Assembly: GCF_900215655.1 (NCBI RefSeq)
Contig: NZ_OBEN01000005.1
Span: forward strand, 32,052-96,051
From: Hydrogenobacter hydrogenophilus
GTDB lineage: Bacteria > Aquificota > Aquificia > Aquificales > Aquificaceae
Reading direction: 5' to 3'
DNA: 64,000 bases
The position numbers were made by a program, and so were the translations under genes. The notes under the pieces are model-generated. The model had not been told where the DNA came from and made no database searches. It saw only the letters and a program-made list of their open reading frames with translations. Below, one piece after another: positions 17,050-24,919 of this stretch (the first letter of the stretch is position 1; every line of letters starts with the position of its first letter).

Positions 17050-17757
17050 ATGTGGGTAAAAGTAAAAATTAAGCTAAACAGGGAGAACTTTAAAGATTAC
17101 GCATCCTATTCTCTTGAGCTCAGTAGAAACTCAACACTCTTGGATATGCTTGTGAAAATAAAAGAAGAGCTAGATCAGAGCTTAGCTTTTAGAAGCATGT
17201 GCAGAGCGGGTATATGCGGAACATGTGCAATTAAGGTTAACGGAAGACCCGTGCTTGCATGTTCTACAAAGGTCTTCGTGTTTGGCGAGGAGATCACGGT
17301 AGAACCTATAGACAATGTCTCAGTAATAAAGGACCTTGTAGTTGACCATGAGTCTCTCTATAATAAGCTTAAACTGTGGAAGGTATGGTATAACGCTGGA
17401 GAAAAAAATACAAAAGTAAGTGCCAGCGCCTTAAAAAGGATAGAAAGAAGCCACGAGTGTATCTTATGTGGAATATGTGATAGTGTATGCCCTGTGCTTA
17501 CTACAAGCTCTCATTTTGGGGGTCCTACTCTCTTAACGAGGTATTACAAGCTCCTTTTTGATCCAAGAAACACACAAGATAGAGCTCAAAGCCTAAAAAA
17601 CCTAAACCCACAGCTTTGTACCCACTGCATGAACTGCTCTTTTGCGTGCCCAAAAAAGCTAATGCCCGAAGCTTTAATAAAGGAGGAGGAAAAGCTCCTC
17701 CAAGAAAAAGGGATTATAAAAAAAGAGGAGGGAAATTTTGGATTTTTAGAATTTTGA
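17050..17757 (+). CDS. Succinate dehydrogenase/fumarate reductase iron-sulfur subunit
   Basis: A 235-residue SdhB/FrdB-type electron-transfer subunit. The [2Fe-2S] ligands are Cys51, 56, 59 and 71. The ferredoxin part has Cys137, 140, 143, 147 and Cys190, 193, 196, 200. In ordinary SdhB the position of Cys193 is not a cysteine and the centre is [3Fe-4S]; here all four are present, which predicts a [4Fe-4S] centre. In a reductive TCA organism the complex would reduce fumarate. No flavoprotein or anchor gene is adjacent, so the subunits are scattered. The start codon follows an AT-rich -10-like region directly. Confidence 0.9.
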   Translation: MWVKVKIKLNRENFKDYASYSLELSRNSTLLDMLVKIKEELDQSLAFRSMCRAGICGTCAIKVNGRPVLACSTKVFVFGEEITVEPIDNVSVIKDLVVDHESLYNKLKLWKVWYNAGEKNTKVSASALKRIERSHECILCGICDSVCPVLTTSSHFGGPTLLTRYYKLLFDPRNTQDRAQSLKNLNPQLCTHCMNCSFACPKKLMPEALIKEEEKLLQEKGIIKKEEGNFGFLEF

Positions 17758-17758
17758 T

Positions 17759-18190
17759 TTACTTGATCTCTATCTTTTTCTCCTTTGAAACCTCAGCTTT
17801 GGGAAGCCTTATTTCTAAAACACCATCTTTGAATTCTGCCTTTACTTCGTCAGTCTTTACTTCCGCTGGTAAGCTCAGTACCCTTTCAAACTTTCCATAA
17901 ACTCTTTCTAACCTGTGAACCGTCTCTGTTTTCTCTTCTCGTTCCTCTTTTTTCTCACCTCTTATGTGTAGCATGTTATCCTTTATACTTACCTCAATGT
18001 TTTCCTTCTTTACACCCGGAAGCTCAGCTTTAACAACTATCTCCTTGTCCGTTTCGTACATCTCAACCGCAGGAGCAAAAGCTCTTTCTGTATCTTCTCC
18101 GGGAAAGAGCTCCTCAAGAAGTCTGTCAAACTCCCTTCTTATTCTTTCAAGTTCTGCAAAAGGACTCCAAAGCATAAGACCCCTTCTCAT
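17759..18190 (-). CDS. Small heat-shock protein Hsp20
   Basis: A 143-residue alpha-crystallin-type chaperone that holds unfolding proteins. The crystallin domain shows VVKAELPGVKKENIEVSIKD, MLHIRGEKKE and the C-terminal FKDGVLEIRLPK; the final IEIK tail fits the IxI-type oligomer contact loosely. ATG 18190 is chosen because MRRGLMLWSPFAELERI is the usual family start and AGGTGA lies 6 bases upstream; a GTG at 18199 would add three residues. Inverted repeats sit just upstream in the leader. Confidence 0.93.
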   Translation of the reverse strand: MRRGLMLWSPFAELERIRREFDRLLEELFPGEDTERAFAPAVEMYETDKEIVVKAELPGVKKENIEVSIKDNMLHIRGEKKEEREEKTETVHRLERVYGKFERVLSLPAEVKTDEVKAEFKDGVLEIRLPKAEVSKEKKIEIK

Positions 18191-18207
18191 GGCCCTCACC
18201 TCACTAT

Positions 18208-18229
18208 CTAAGCACCTGTCGGTGCTTAG
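18208..18229. promoter_or_regulatory. Perfect 9-bp inverted repeat in the hsp20 leader region
   Basis: CTAAGCACC, a four-base TGTC loop, then GGTGCTTAG. It ends 18 bases before the hsp20 ATG (minus strand), directly upstream of the ribosome site. A second small repeat GGTAT-TTCT-ATACC lies at 18235-18248. These may be a repressor operator or an RNA hairpin controlling hsp20. The spacing does not match CIRCE. Confidence 0.5.
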
Positions 18230-18258
18230 GCTGGGGTATTTCTATACCGCCTTTTAAA

Positions 18259-18293
18259 GCTGTCCCTTCCCCAGCAGGCGGTTTTGGGACAGC
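18259..18293 (-). terminator. Possible terminator hairpin after pncA
   Basis: GCTGTCCC and GGGACAGC form an 8-bp stem with a 19-base loop in the gap between pncA and hsp20, both read on the minus strand. The bases after the stem on the minus strand (TTTAAAAGG) contain only a short T run, so termination is uncertain; a regulatory role for hsp20 is the alternative. Confidence 0.35.
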
Positions 18294-18321
18294 CTACAGT
18301 TATAAAATTTATATGAAAGTC

Positions 18322-18909
18322 TTAAAGTGTCAAGTCCCCAAAGGCTACCACCACCGCACCTGAGTTCATCATTTCCTCTATGGCTCTGTCTGTATCTCCT
18401 GCATTTACATCTACACCTTTTGTAGCATCAATAAGTAGAAAAACTTCATAACCTAAGTTAAGACCACCTATTACCGTATTCTTTACGCAGTAATCGGTGG
18501 CAACCCCTCCTACAAAAAGCCTTCTTATACCTCTCTCTTTTAACAAACTGTCCAACAGAGTTCCCTGAAACCCAGAATAAGCGTCAAAATCCCTACTTGT
18601 GCCTTTAGATATGATGAATTTATTGTCCTTTGGTATTATCAGATCCTTATGGAACTGAGCACCTTCTGTTCCCTGAACGCAGTGAGGTGGCCATATCCCA
18701 CCATGTCCTTTAAAGGATATGTGATCCGGAGGATGCCAATCTCTGGTAAAGTAAACGGGAAGGGATCTTGATGAAAAGGCTTCTATGTATGCATTTAGCT
18801 GTGGTACTATCTTATCTGCATCCGGCACAGGCAGAGCTCCCCAAGGCATAAAGTCATTTTGCATATCTACCACTATCAGCGCATCCTTGTTTGTTAGATT
18901 TAGCCTCAT
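18322..18909 (-). CDS. pncA: Nicotinamidase (isochorismatase family)
   Basis: Converts nicotinamide to nicotinate for NAD salvage. The 195-residue protein has the catalytic Asp in VVDMQNDFM, the metal site RDWHPPDH, WPPHCVQG and the nucleophile Cys in GGVATDYCVKNT. A ribosome site AAGGAGG precedes ATG 18909. It follows sfsA by 13 bases on the same strand. Confidence 0.92.
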   Translation of the reverse strand: MRLNLTNKDALIVVDMQNDFMPWGALPVPDADKIVPQLNAYIEAFSSRSLPVYFTRDWHPPDHISFKGHGGIWPPHCVQGTEGAQFHKDLIIPKDNKFIISKGTSRDFDAYSGFQGTLLDSLLKERGIRRLFVGGVATDYCVKNTVIGGLNLGYEVFLLIDATKGVDVNAGDTDRAIEEMMNSGAVVVAFGDLTL

Positions 18910-18922
18910 GTTTTAACCTCCT

Positions 18923-19564
18923 TCAAAGGATCACTTCTATCTCTTCTTTTAATTTAATTTCTTCTAAGCTCACAAAGCAGTTATAGGCTTTTACTTCATA
19001 TCCCAAGTGAGCAAAACGCTTTAGCATCTGGGCAAACACTGGGTCTGTTTCCGCATTGGGAGAAAAGACTTTGGCATCTTCTCTTTGAACTACAAAGACC
19101 ATCTTAGGAACAAACTTTGGGTAGGCATTTATCAAAATATGAATGTGCTTTGTCCCTCTTTTTGTGGGAGCATCTGGAAATAGAGCGGTATGGTCCTTTA
19201 CTAAGTTTACGGACTTAACTTCTATGATATATCTACCCACAAGCAGGTCTAATCTGCTTCCGTTTATTCTTGGCTCGTAAATCACATGCTGTTGAGTCAA
19301 GGTTTCTGCGTAAAGTCTTGGGGCTATTTGCGAGTCAAGACACACTAAGAAGCCTCTGTTTGTTTCTGTTAAAAGAACTTCATACTTATACTTTCCTGTG
19401 TCCTTTTCCTTTAAGTATACGGGTGAGCCTTCTATTAGTAGCTCTTTTAATCTGCCTGTATTTCTAATGTACGCTAAGGTTTCCTTATTCCCTAACTGAA
19501 CCATGCACAAAAAACGGTTGACTCTTCTTACAAACTTAGCAGGAACTAAAGAGGCAAATCGCAT
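18923..19564 (-). CDS. sfsA: SfsA family protein
   Basis: A 213-residue protein matching SfsA from end to end: an N-terminal OB-like part (RVNRFLCMVQL, HxxNTGRL-like YIRNTGRLKELL) and a C-terminal nuclease-like part (GRYIIEVKSVNLV, FPDAPTKRGTKHI). SfsA was named for sugar fermentation stimulation in E. coli; its real role, possibly DNA binding or cleavage, is unsettled. It precedes pncA in a two-gene unit. Confidence 0.9.
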   Translation of the reverse strand: MRFASLVPAKFVRRVNRFLCMVQLGNKETLAYIRNTGRLKELLIEGSPVYLKEKDTGKYKYEVLLTETNRGFLVCLDSQIAPRLYAETLTQQHVIYEPRINGSRLDLLVGRYIIEVKSVNLVKDHTALFPDAPTKRGTKHIHILINAYPKFVPKMVFVVQREDAKVFSPNAETDPVFAQMLKRFAHLGYEVKAYNCFVSLEEIKLKEEIEVIL

Positions 19565-19578
19565 CTTTTATTAGAAAG

Positions 19579-19598
19579 GCCCTACCGGGCGGTAGGGC
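19579..19598 (-). terminator. GC-rich hairpin after spoT, before sfsA
   Basis: GCCCTACC, loop GCCC, GGTAGGGC on the minus strand, followed by CTTTCT. It lies downstream of spoT and 15 bases before the sfsA ATG. It is the best candidate terminator for spoT, though its T tract is short. Confidence 0.5.
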
Positions 19599-19608
19599 AA
19601 ACAAATTA

Positions 19609-19626
19609 GGGGAGGGAGGGGGAGGG
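19609..19626 (+). other. G-quadruplex motif with one-base loops
   Basis: The plus strand has four runs of three or more G (19609-19612, 19614-19616, 19618-19622, 19624-19626) split by single A residues, the most stable class of G-quadruplex sequence. The minus-strand transcript of the spoT 3' region would instead carry a C-rich tract. The last G run is shared with a hairpin at 19624-19640. Confidence 0.75.
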
Positions 19627-19648
19627 AGTTTATCACTCCCACTTTTTT
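19624..19648 (+). terminator. Plus-strand terminator-like hairpin
   Basis: GGGAGT and ACTCCC with a five-base loop, then AC and six T, form an intrinsic-terminator shape on the plus strand. No plus-strand gene lies upstream for 1.9 kb, so it could only stop antisense transcription. It shares its first G run with the quadruplex motif, so the two folds exclude each other. Confidence 0.4.
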
Positions 19649-19689
19649 AACCTCTACAGTTATTATATTATATTCAAAAAAAAATTTTG

Positions 19690-21789
19690 TCAAGTGAAAA
19701 CGCGTTCACACAGTTCTACACCTTCAACCGACCTTATTGCATCTATAACCCTCAAAAAGTCTGAGTAATTACCTACCTCTATAAGAAATTCCATAAAGGC
19801 TTTACCTATAGATGTGCTTTTAGTTCTTGCCTCAAGTATGTTTGCTCCTGTTTTTGAGATACTTGAGGTTATGTCTGCCAGTACTCCTAATCTGTCTTTG
19901 ACAACTACCCTAAGTCTTGCCGGATGTTTCCCAGTTGATGCGTTCCAAATTACAGGGATCACCTTATCCGGCAGGTTTCTTTGCATGTAGCGAAGGTTGG
20001 GACATAGCTTAGAATGTACTACCACGCCCTTACCCCTTGTTATCACACCGTAAACTTCCTCCCCGGGTATGGGAAGACAACATGTTCCTACTGAATGAAG
20101 CACACTACCCAAACCGTTTATCAAAAGCAGATCTTCCCCCTTTTCCTCCTTGTGCTTTTCTCTTTCCTTTTGTTCAAACAACGAATATATCTTCTCTCTA
20201 CTTATCTTGCCACTACCTATTGCTATGAGGACTTCTTCTTCGTTTTTAAGGTGGGTTTCTTGTAAGAGCTTTTCAAGTAGAGCCTCCTTAGTAAGTTCCC
20301 ATCTGGATGCAAGCTTTTCAAGTATCTGCCTTCCTTCTTGCAGGTGTCTGTCTTTTTCAAGCTCTTTGAGATAAGCCTTTATCTTGTTTTTTGCCTTTGA
20401 TGTTACTACAAACTTCAGCCACTCAGGGTTTGGCTTCTTATTGGGGTGAGTGATTATTTCCACCATATCACCATTCTGTAGTTTGTAATTTAAAGAGACT
20501 ATCCTACCGTTTACCTTTGCGCCCGCACAGTGGTTTCCTATGTCCGTGTGTATGTAATACGCAAAATCTACAGGAGTCGCTCCCTTTGGCAGTACCAAAA
20601 GGTCTCCCTTTGGTGTGAAAACAAAAACCTCTTCAGAGAATAGTTCTAATTTCATGTTCTCTATAAGCTCATGGGGATTCTTGCTACCTTGAATACTTTC
20701 AACTAAACTCTTGAGCCACGAATAAACACTATTATCCTTGACACTTTTACCTTCTTTATAAGCCCAGTGTGCAGCTATACCTTTTTCTGCCCTTTCGTGC
20801 ATTTCCCAAGTTCTTATCTGCACTTCCACCATCCTGCCTTTTGGACCTATTACTGTGGTGTGCAAGGACTGGTAGAGGTTAGGTTTTGGTAGGGATATGT
20901 AGTCGTCAAACTTGCCCGGTACTGGTTTAAAAGTGCTGTGTATGATGCCAAGCACTGTATAACACTCCTGAGGCGTGTTGAGTATAACCCGTACACCTAA
21001 TATGTCGTGAACATCCTCAAGCTTTATACCCTTCCTGACAGTCTTCTGCCATATACCGTAAAGATGCTTAGGTCTGTATGTGATGTGCGCATCAATACCA
21101 GAAAGTTTAAGCGCTTCCTTGAGTTTTGGTATAAAGCTTCGCTTCAGATATTCCTCCAATTCCTTTCTACTTTTTCCTACAAAGTTCTTAACCTTTTCGT
21201 ACTCAGAAGGATAAAGGTACATAAAGCACAGGTCTTCAAGCTCCGTTTTTATATTCCAGACACCTAATCTGTTAGCTATAGGTACATAAATATCAATGGT
21301 TTCTTTTGCTATTCTTAACTGCTTGTCCTTTCTGAGGAAACCTAAGGTTTTCATATTGTGAAGACGGTCTGCCAGTTTTACCAATATTACTCTAAGGTCC
21401 TTTGCGGTGGCTAAAATGAGCTTTCTATAGTTTTCCGCCTTTTGCTCTTGTATGTTCCTGAACTCAAGCCTTCCCAACTTAGTTACGCCCTGAACTATAC
21501 TCGCCACCTGCTTGCCAAATTTCTCTTCAAGTTCCTGATAAGTAGTTTGCGTATCTTCTAAAACATCGTGAAGAAGCCCAGCTACAACTGTGTTTATATC
21601 AAGCCCCATCTGAGCAAGTGTGAGAGCCACTTCTATGGGATGGGTAATGTAGGGTTCTCCTGACGCTCTTATCTGACTGCTGTGTTTTTCTTCTATAAAA
21701 TGTATAGCTTTTGCAACCCTTTCCCTTTTGTCTCCTTCAAATAGCCCCAATAGCTTTTCCGCCTTTGACTTTACTGTTGTGCTGTGCAT
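19690..21789 (-). CDS. spoT: Bifunctional (p)ppGpp synthetase/hydrolase (Rel/SpoT)
   Basis: A 699-residue stringent-response enzyme. In order: HD hydrolase domain with LLHDVLEDT near residue 75; synthetase domain with DILGVRVIL and VEVQIRTWEMHERAE; TGS domain starting near VFVFTPKGDLLVLPKGATPVDFAY; and a C-terminal ACT domain (LRVVVKDRLGVLADITSSIS). The intact HD motif indicates hydrolase activity; the synthetase motifs are also intact. Length is normal. It is divergent from mreB, 49 bases apart. Confidence 0.95.
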   Translation of the reverse strand: MHSTTVKSKAEKLLGLFEGDKRERVAKAIHFIEEKHSSQIRASGEPYITHPIEVALTLAQMGLDINTVVAGLLHDVLEDTQTTYQELEEKFGKQVASIVQGVTKLGRLEFRNIQEQKAENYRKLILATAKDLRVILVKLADRLHNMKTLGFLRKDKQLRIAKETIDIYVPIANRLGVWNIKTELEDLCFMYLYPSEYEKVKNFVGKSRKELEEYLKRSFIPKLKEALKLSGIDAHITYRPKHLYGIWQKTVRKGIKLEDVHDILGVRVILNTPQECYTVLGIIHSTFKPVPGKFDDYISLPKPNLYQSLHTTVIGPKGRMVEVQIRTWEMHERAEKGIAAHWAYKEGKSVKDNSVYSWLKSLVESIQGSKNPHELIENMKLELFSEEVFVFTPKGDLLVLPKGATPVDFAYYIHTDIGNHCAGAKVNGRIVSLNYKLQNGDMVEIITHPNKKPNPEWLKFVVTSKAKNKIKAYLKELEKDRHLQEGRQILEKLASRWELTKEALLEKLLQETHLKNEEEVLIAIGSGKISREKIYSLFEQKEREKHKEEKGEDLLLINGLGSVLHSVGTCCLPIPGEEVYGVITRGKGVVVHSKLCPNLRYMQRNLPDKVIPVIWNASTGKHPARLRVVVKDRLGVLADITSSISKTGANILEARTKSTSIGKAFMEFLIEVGNYSDFLRVIDAIRSVEGVELCERVFT

Positions 21790-21838
21790 ACTTATAAATT
21801 AACGCCTTTTTGATAAAATGTATTACAAAGGAGGAGAT

Positions 21839-22870
21839 ATGCTTGAAAAGTTTATATCCCTTTTAGGTTTTTTTTCAAACAACATAGGTATTGACCTGGG
21901 TACTGCCAATACGGTGATATACTCAGAGGGAAAAGGGATAGTGCTCCACGAACCATCTATTGTAGCCATTGACACAAGAACTAAAAGGGTTATAGCAGTA
22001 GGAAAAGAAGCTAAAGAGATGCTTGGCAAGACACCAGAAAACATACAAGCCATAAGACCCTTAAGAGATGGTGTAATCACAGACTTTGAAGCAACACAAA
22101 TTATGCTTGCCTACTTTATAGAACGAGCTATAGGTGGGGGTATATTCAGGCCAAAACCGCGCATTGTCATAGGAGTGCCCTCTGGGGTCACGCAGGTGGA
22201 GAAAAGGGCGGTCATTGATGCAGCCAAAGGAGCTGGTGCAAGGGAAGTGTATCTCATACCGGAACCTATGGCTGCAGCTATTGGAGCAGGTCTTCCAGTG
22301 GAAGAACCTGTAGGAAGTATGATAGTGGATATAGGAGGAGGAACTACAGAAATAGCTGTCATATCCCTTGCAGGCATAGTGGTTTCTAACTCCATAAGAG
22401 TAGCCGGAGATGAGATGAACGAAGCCATCATACAGTACATAAAGAAGAGGTTTCACATGTTTATAGGAGAGCAAACAGGGGAAAGGATAAAGATAGAGTT
22501 AGGGAATGCCATCTACGAAGATGAAGAAAAGGAGATGGAAATAAAGGGTAGGGATATCACAGGTCTTCCAAAAACTGTGAAAATAACCAGCAAAGATATA
22601 ACAGAAGCTCTTGAAGATGTTATTGGTTCTATAATAAACGCTATAAGGTTAACTCTCGAAAAGACACCGCCAGAGCTAGCATCTGACATAGCAGAAAGAG
22701 GAATAGTGCTTGCGGGTGGAGGTTCTCTTTTGAGGAATCTTGATGTAAGAATAGAGAGAGATGTAGGCATAAAGACATACTACTGCGAAGACCCTATAAC
22801 CGCAGTAGCCAGAGGAGTAGGAAAGGTATTGGACAAGATGGACCTTATAAGAAGAATATCTATGGAATGA
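21839..22870 (+). CDS. mreB: Rod-shape-determining actin homologue MreB
   Basis: A 343-residue actin-fold ATPase that guides side-wall synthesis with RodA. Characteristic motifs are GIDLGTANTVIY near residue 16, the PEPMAAAIGAGLP region and DIGGGTTEIAVISL. ATG 21839 is chosen because AAGGAGG lies at correct spacing and the protein then has the normal start; an ATG at 21818 lacks a ribosome site. mreC and mreD do not follow; the convergent mltG gene overlaps its end by 11 bases. Confidence 0.95.
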   Translation: MLEKFISLLGFFSNNIGIDLGTANTVIYSEGKGIVLHEPSIVAIDTRTKRVIAVGKEAKEMLGKTPENIQAIRPLRDGVITDFEATQIMLAYFIERAIGGGIFRPKPRIVIGVPSGVTQVEKRAVIDAAKGAGAREVYLIPEPMAAAIGAGLPVEEPVGSMIVDIGGGTTEIAVISLAGIVVSNSIRVAGDEMNEAIIQYIKKRFHMFIGEQTGERIKIELGNAIYEDEEKEMEIKGRDITGLPKTVKITSKDITEALEDVIGSIINAIRLTLEKTPPELASDIAERGIVLAGGGSLLRNLDVRIERDVGIKTYYCEDPITAVARGVGKVLDKMDLIRRISME

Positions 22871-23849
22871 ACAGCTCACTTTTTTTAGCATTTTTGTATA
22901 ACTTTACATTTGCCAAATGGTCTGAATATGTGGAGCTAAACCTGTGCCCACCGTTTCCATCTGCCACAAAATAAAGGAAGTCTACTCTTGCTGGCTTTAG
23001 TGCTGACTCAAGAGAGCTAAGCCCGGGATTACAGATAGCGGTAGGTGGAAGACCGTAGTAAAGATAGGTATTGTAAGGGTCTTGCAGGTCCAAATCCTTG
23101 GCAGAAAGTCTGCCCTTCCATAAGCCTTTTCTCTTCATAGCGTATATTACCGTTGGGTCTATCTGAAGTTTCATACCTTTCTTTAGTCTGTTGTGTATGA
23201 CTGCAGATATCAGAGGTTTTTCCTTTTCAAGAGCTGTCTCCTTTTCTATAAGAGACGCAATAGTCACCCACTCTTCAAGACTCATACCAGAACTTTTTAG
23301 TTGATTCCTTAAGTTCTCTGTTTTTTTCAAAAAGTTGTTGTACATGGTGTTTATAACCGTAAGGGGATGGGTGTTCTTGGAGAAAAAGTAAGTATCTGGA
23401 AACAGAAACCCCTCCATGCTAAAGGTGTTAAGTCCGTATTTTTCCGGAATTTTTTGTGAAAGAGCTAACCCCAAAAAGTCCTTAGCTTTGCATATTTTGT
23501 GCTCTTCAAGAATGCTGGCTATGTCATAAAGGTCAGAACCCTCTGGTACAGTTATTTTGTAAAGTTTCCTAAATCCATAATGTATCTTCCTATAAACTTC
23601 CCAAGGAAAAACAAGTCCGTCAAATTCGTACTCACCTGCCTCTAGCTTACCCTTTCTTATCATGTGTATTAAAAGAAAAGACAGTGGACTCCTTATAACA
23701 CCTTCCCTGTAAAGGTAAAGAGCCATCTGTGTAGAAGGCATACCGTAAGGTATGTCTATGGTTTTTTTATCAAGGCGTACAGGCAAAAAGGAGTAAATGA
23801 GGAAAAAAAACGCTAAACCGAGCGGGATTAGGAACTTTAAAAACTTCAT
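22860..23849 (-). CDS. mltG: Endolytic murein transglycosylase MltG
   Basis: A 329-residue membrane-anchored enzyme that cuts nascent glycan chains. An N-terminal hydrophobic helix (residues 6-24) is followed by a LysM-like part and the YceG domain: FSMEGFLFPDTYFF, ASLIEKETALEKEKPLISAVIHNRL with the catalytic Glu, and YLYYGLPPTAICNPG. It overlaps ruvX by 4 bases. Confidence 0.93.
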   Translation of the reverse strand: MKFLKFLIPLGLAFFFLIYSFLPVRLDKKTIDIPYGMPSTQMALYLYREGVIRSPLSFLLIHMIRKGKLEAGEYEFDGLVFPWEVYRKIHYGFRKLYKITVPEGSDLYDIASILEEHKICKAKDFLGLALSQKIPEKYGLNTFSMEGFLFPDTYFFSKNTHPLTVINTMYNNFLKKTENLRNQLKSSGMSLEEWVTIASLIEKETALEKEKPLISAVIHNRLKKGMKLQIDPTVIYAMKRKGLWKGRLSAKDLDLQDPYNTYLYYGLPPTAICNPGLSSLESALKPARVDFLYFVADGNGGHRFSSTYSDHLANVKLYKNAKKSELFIP

Positions 23850-24247
23850 AGGGTTTCTAAGTATTCCTTAAGTATAACATATGCGGACACACTGTCTTTT
23901 AACTTTTTTCTCTTTGATGCTGGAAGGTTTTCCAAAAGCCAGTATGCTTCTCTTGTTGTGTATCTTTCATCCCAAGTTATGATATCTATATCTTCTGGTA
24001 GGTTTTCCTTTAAGTTTTTTACAAACTCTTCTACCTGTTTAGCTCTCAGTCCTAAGTTCCCTCTTGGTGTTAAAGGCAGTCCTACTAATACAACGGAAAC
24101 TTGATGTTCTTCTACTATACTTCTTATTTTTTGCCAAATGTCCCCCCTGTTTTCTATGACTTTAAAGGGTGAAGCTATCTTAAGGTTAGTGTCTCCTAAG
24201 GCGAGCCCTAAGCGTTTGTTTCCGTAATCAATAGCCAGTATCTTCAA
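23846..24247 (-). CDS. ruvX: RuvX/YqgF RNase H-like nuclease
   Basis: A 133-residue RNase H-fold protein. AIDYGNKRLGLALGD at the start, VVLVGLPLTPRG in the middle and ITWDERYTTREAYWLL near the end are the family signatures. It is linked to pre-16S rRNA processing or Holliday junction resolution in other bacteria. It overlaps mltG downstream and the DUF2892 gene upstream by 4 bases each. Confidence 0.92.
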   Translation of the reverse strand: MKILAIDYGNKRLGLALGDTNLKIASPFKVIENRGDIWQKIRSIVEEHQVSVVLVGLPLTPRGNLGLRAKQVEEFVKNLKENLPEDIDIITWDERYTTREAYWLLENLPASKRKKLKDSVSAYVILKEYLETL

Positions 24248-24429
24248 CCTGTTTTAAAACCAACCACCTTGTAAAGAGGACAAAAGCCCACCGCAGAAGT
24301 TCCTATAAACACTATACCTATTATGCCCAGTATCCACCAAGCGCCACCCTTTGTGATAGCAAGGTATAGAAAGATTATACCCAAAACCACCCTAAGCACT
24401 CTGTCCCAACCTGCCATGTTCTTTTCCAT
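24244..24429 (-). CDS. DUF2892 small membrane protein
   Basis: A 61-residue protein with two membrane segments, WDRVLRVVLGIIFLYLAI and WWILGIIGIVFIGTSAVGF, ending in CPLYKVVGFKTG. This is the YgaP-type DUF2892 module, in other proteins attached to rhodanese domains. An AAGGAGG ribosome site precedes its ATG. It heads the ruvX-mltG unit. Function unknown. Confidence 0.8.
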   Translation of the reverse strand: MEKNMAGWDRVLRVVLGIIFLYLAITKGGAWWILGIIGIVFIGTSAVGFCPLYKVVGFKTG

Positions 24430-24454
24430 GGTATTTACCCTCCTTTAAGATAAA

Positions 24455-24919
24455 TTATAATCCCTTTTCCCCCTGAAGTTTGTATCCTCCCTCCATCCAC
24501 CCTTCTGGGAAATACCAGTTTTTCAGGTGTTTATATCCGTGCTCTATAAGTTTCTTCCCAAGTCTTGTTTCTTCTGGAGGCACACCTCTTTGGAGTTCCA
24601 AAGAAGTTTGTTTGTCTTCGTAATACTCAACGAATATTCTTCCAAAGTGTTCTGATATGAGCTCGTACAGTTTGTCTTCAAAAGGGCTTGAAAAGAACGA
24701 TGGTTCTATGTGAAAAAGCTCTATCCACTCTTTCCAGTAGGGTTTTCTGCCGTAGAAAACCTTGGCAAACATGAGTCTCTTTCCGTCAATTTCTAAAGTG
24801 AGGTTTTCTTCCTCAACAAACCTTCCCCCCTCTCTCTTAGACAGATACAGTCTTTTTCCCTCGTGCTTTATACCTTGTGTTAAGGCATTCAAGAAACTCT
24901 CAAAGTGTCTCATGGACAA
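24455..24919 (-). CDS. Conserved hypothetical protein (possibly DUF1122)
   Basis: A 154-residue soluble protein beginning inside the hisS stop region (20-base overlap). The C-terminal pattern GVPPEETRLGKKLIEHGY and NWYFPEGWMEGGYKLQ resembles the DUF1122 family of archaea and thermophilic bacteria, remotely GNAT-like; I hold this assignment loosely. ATG 24913 is an alternative start. Position suggests co-transcription with hisS. Confidence 0.5.
   Translation of the reverse strand: MSMRHFESFLNALTQGIKHEGKRLYLSKREGGRFVEEENLTLEIDGKRLMFAKVFYGRKPYWKEWIELFHIEPSFFSSPFEDKLYELISEHFGRIFVEYYEDKQTSLELQRGVPPEETRLGKKLIEHGYKHLKNWYFPEGWMEGGYKLQGEKGL

Noticed and set aside
18208..18229. CIRCE element (HrcA operator) before hsp20
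   Set aside because: The halves CTAAGCACC/GGTGCTTAG share a few bases with CIRCE, but the spacer is 4 bases, not 9, and the core TTAGCACTC is absent.
22061..22474. Long ORF opposite mreB (137 codons, minus strand)
   Set aside because: It lies wholly inside the conserved mreB reading frame, is rich in His, Tyr and Ser from codon bias, and has no ribosome site or recognisable domain.
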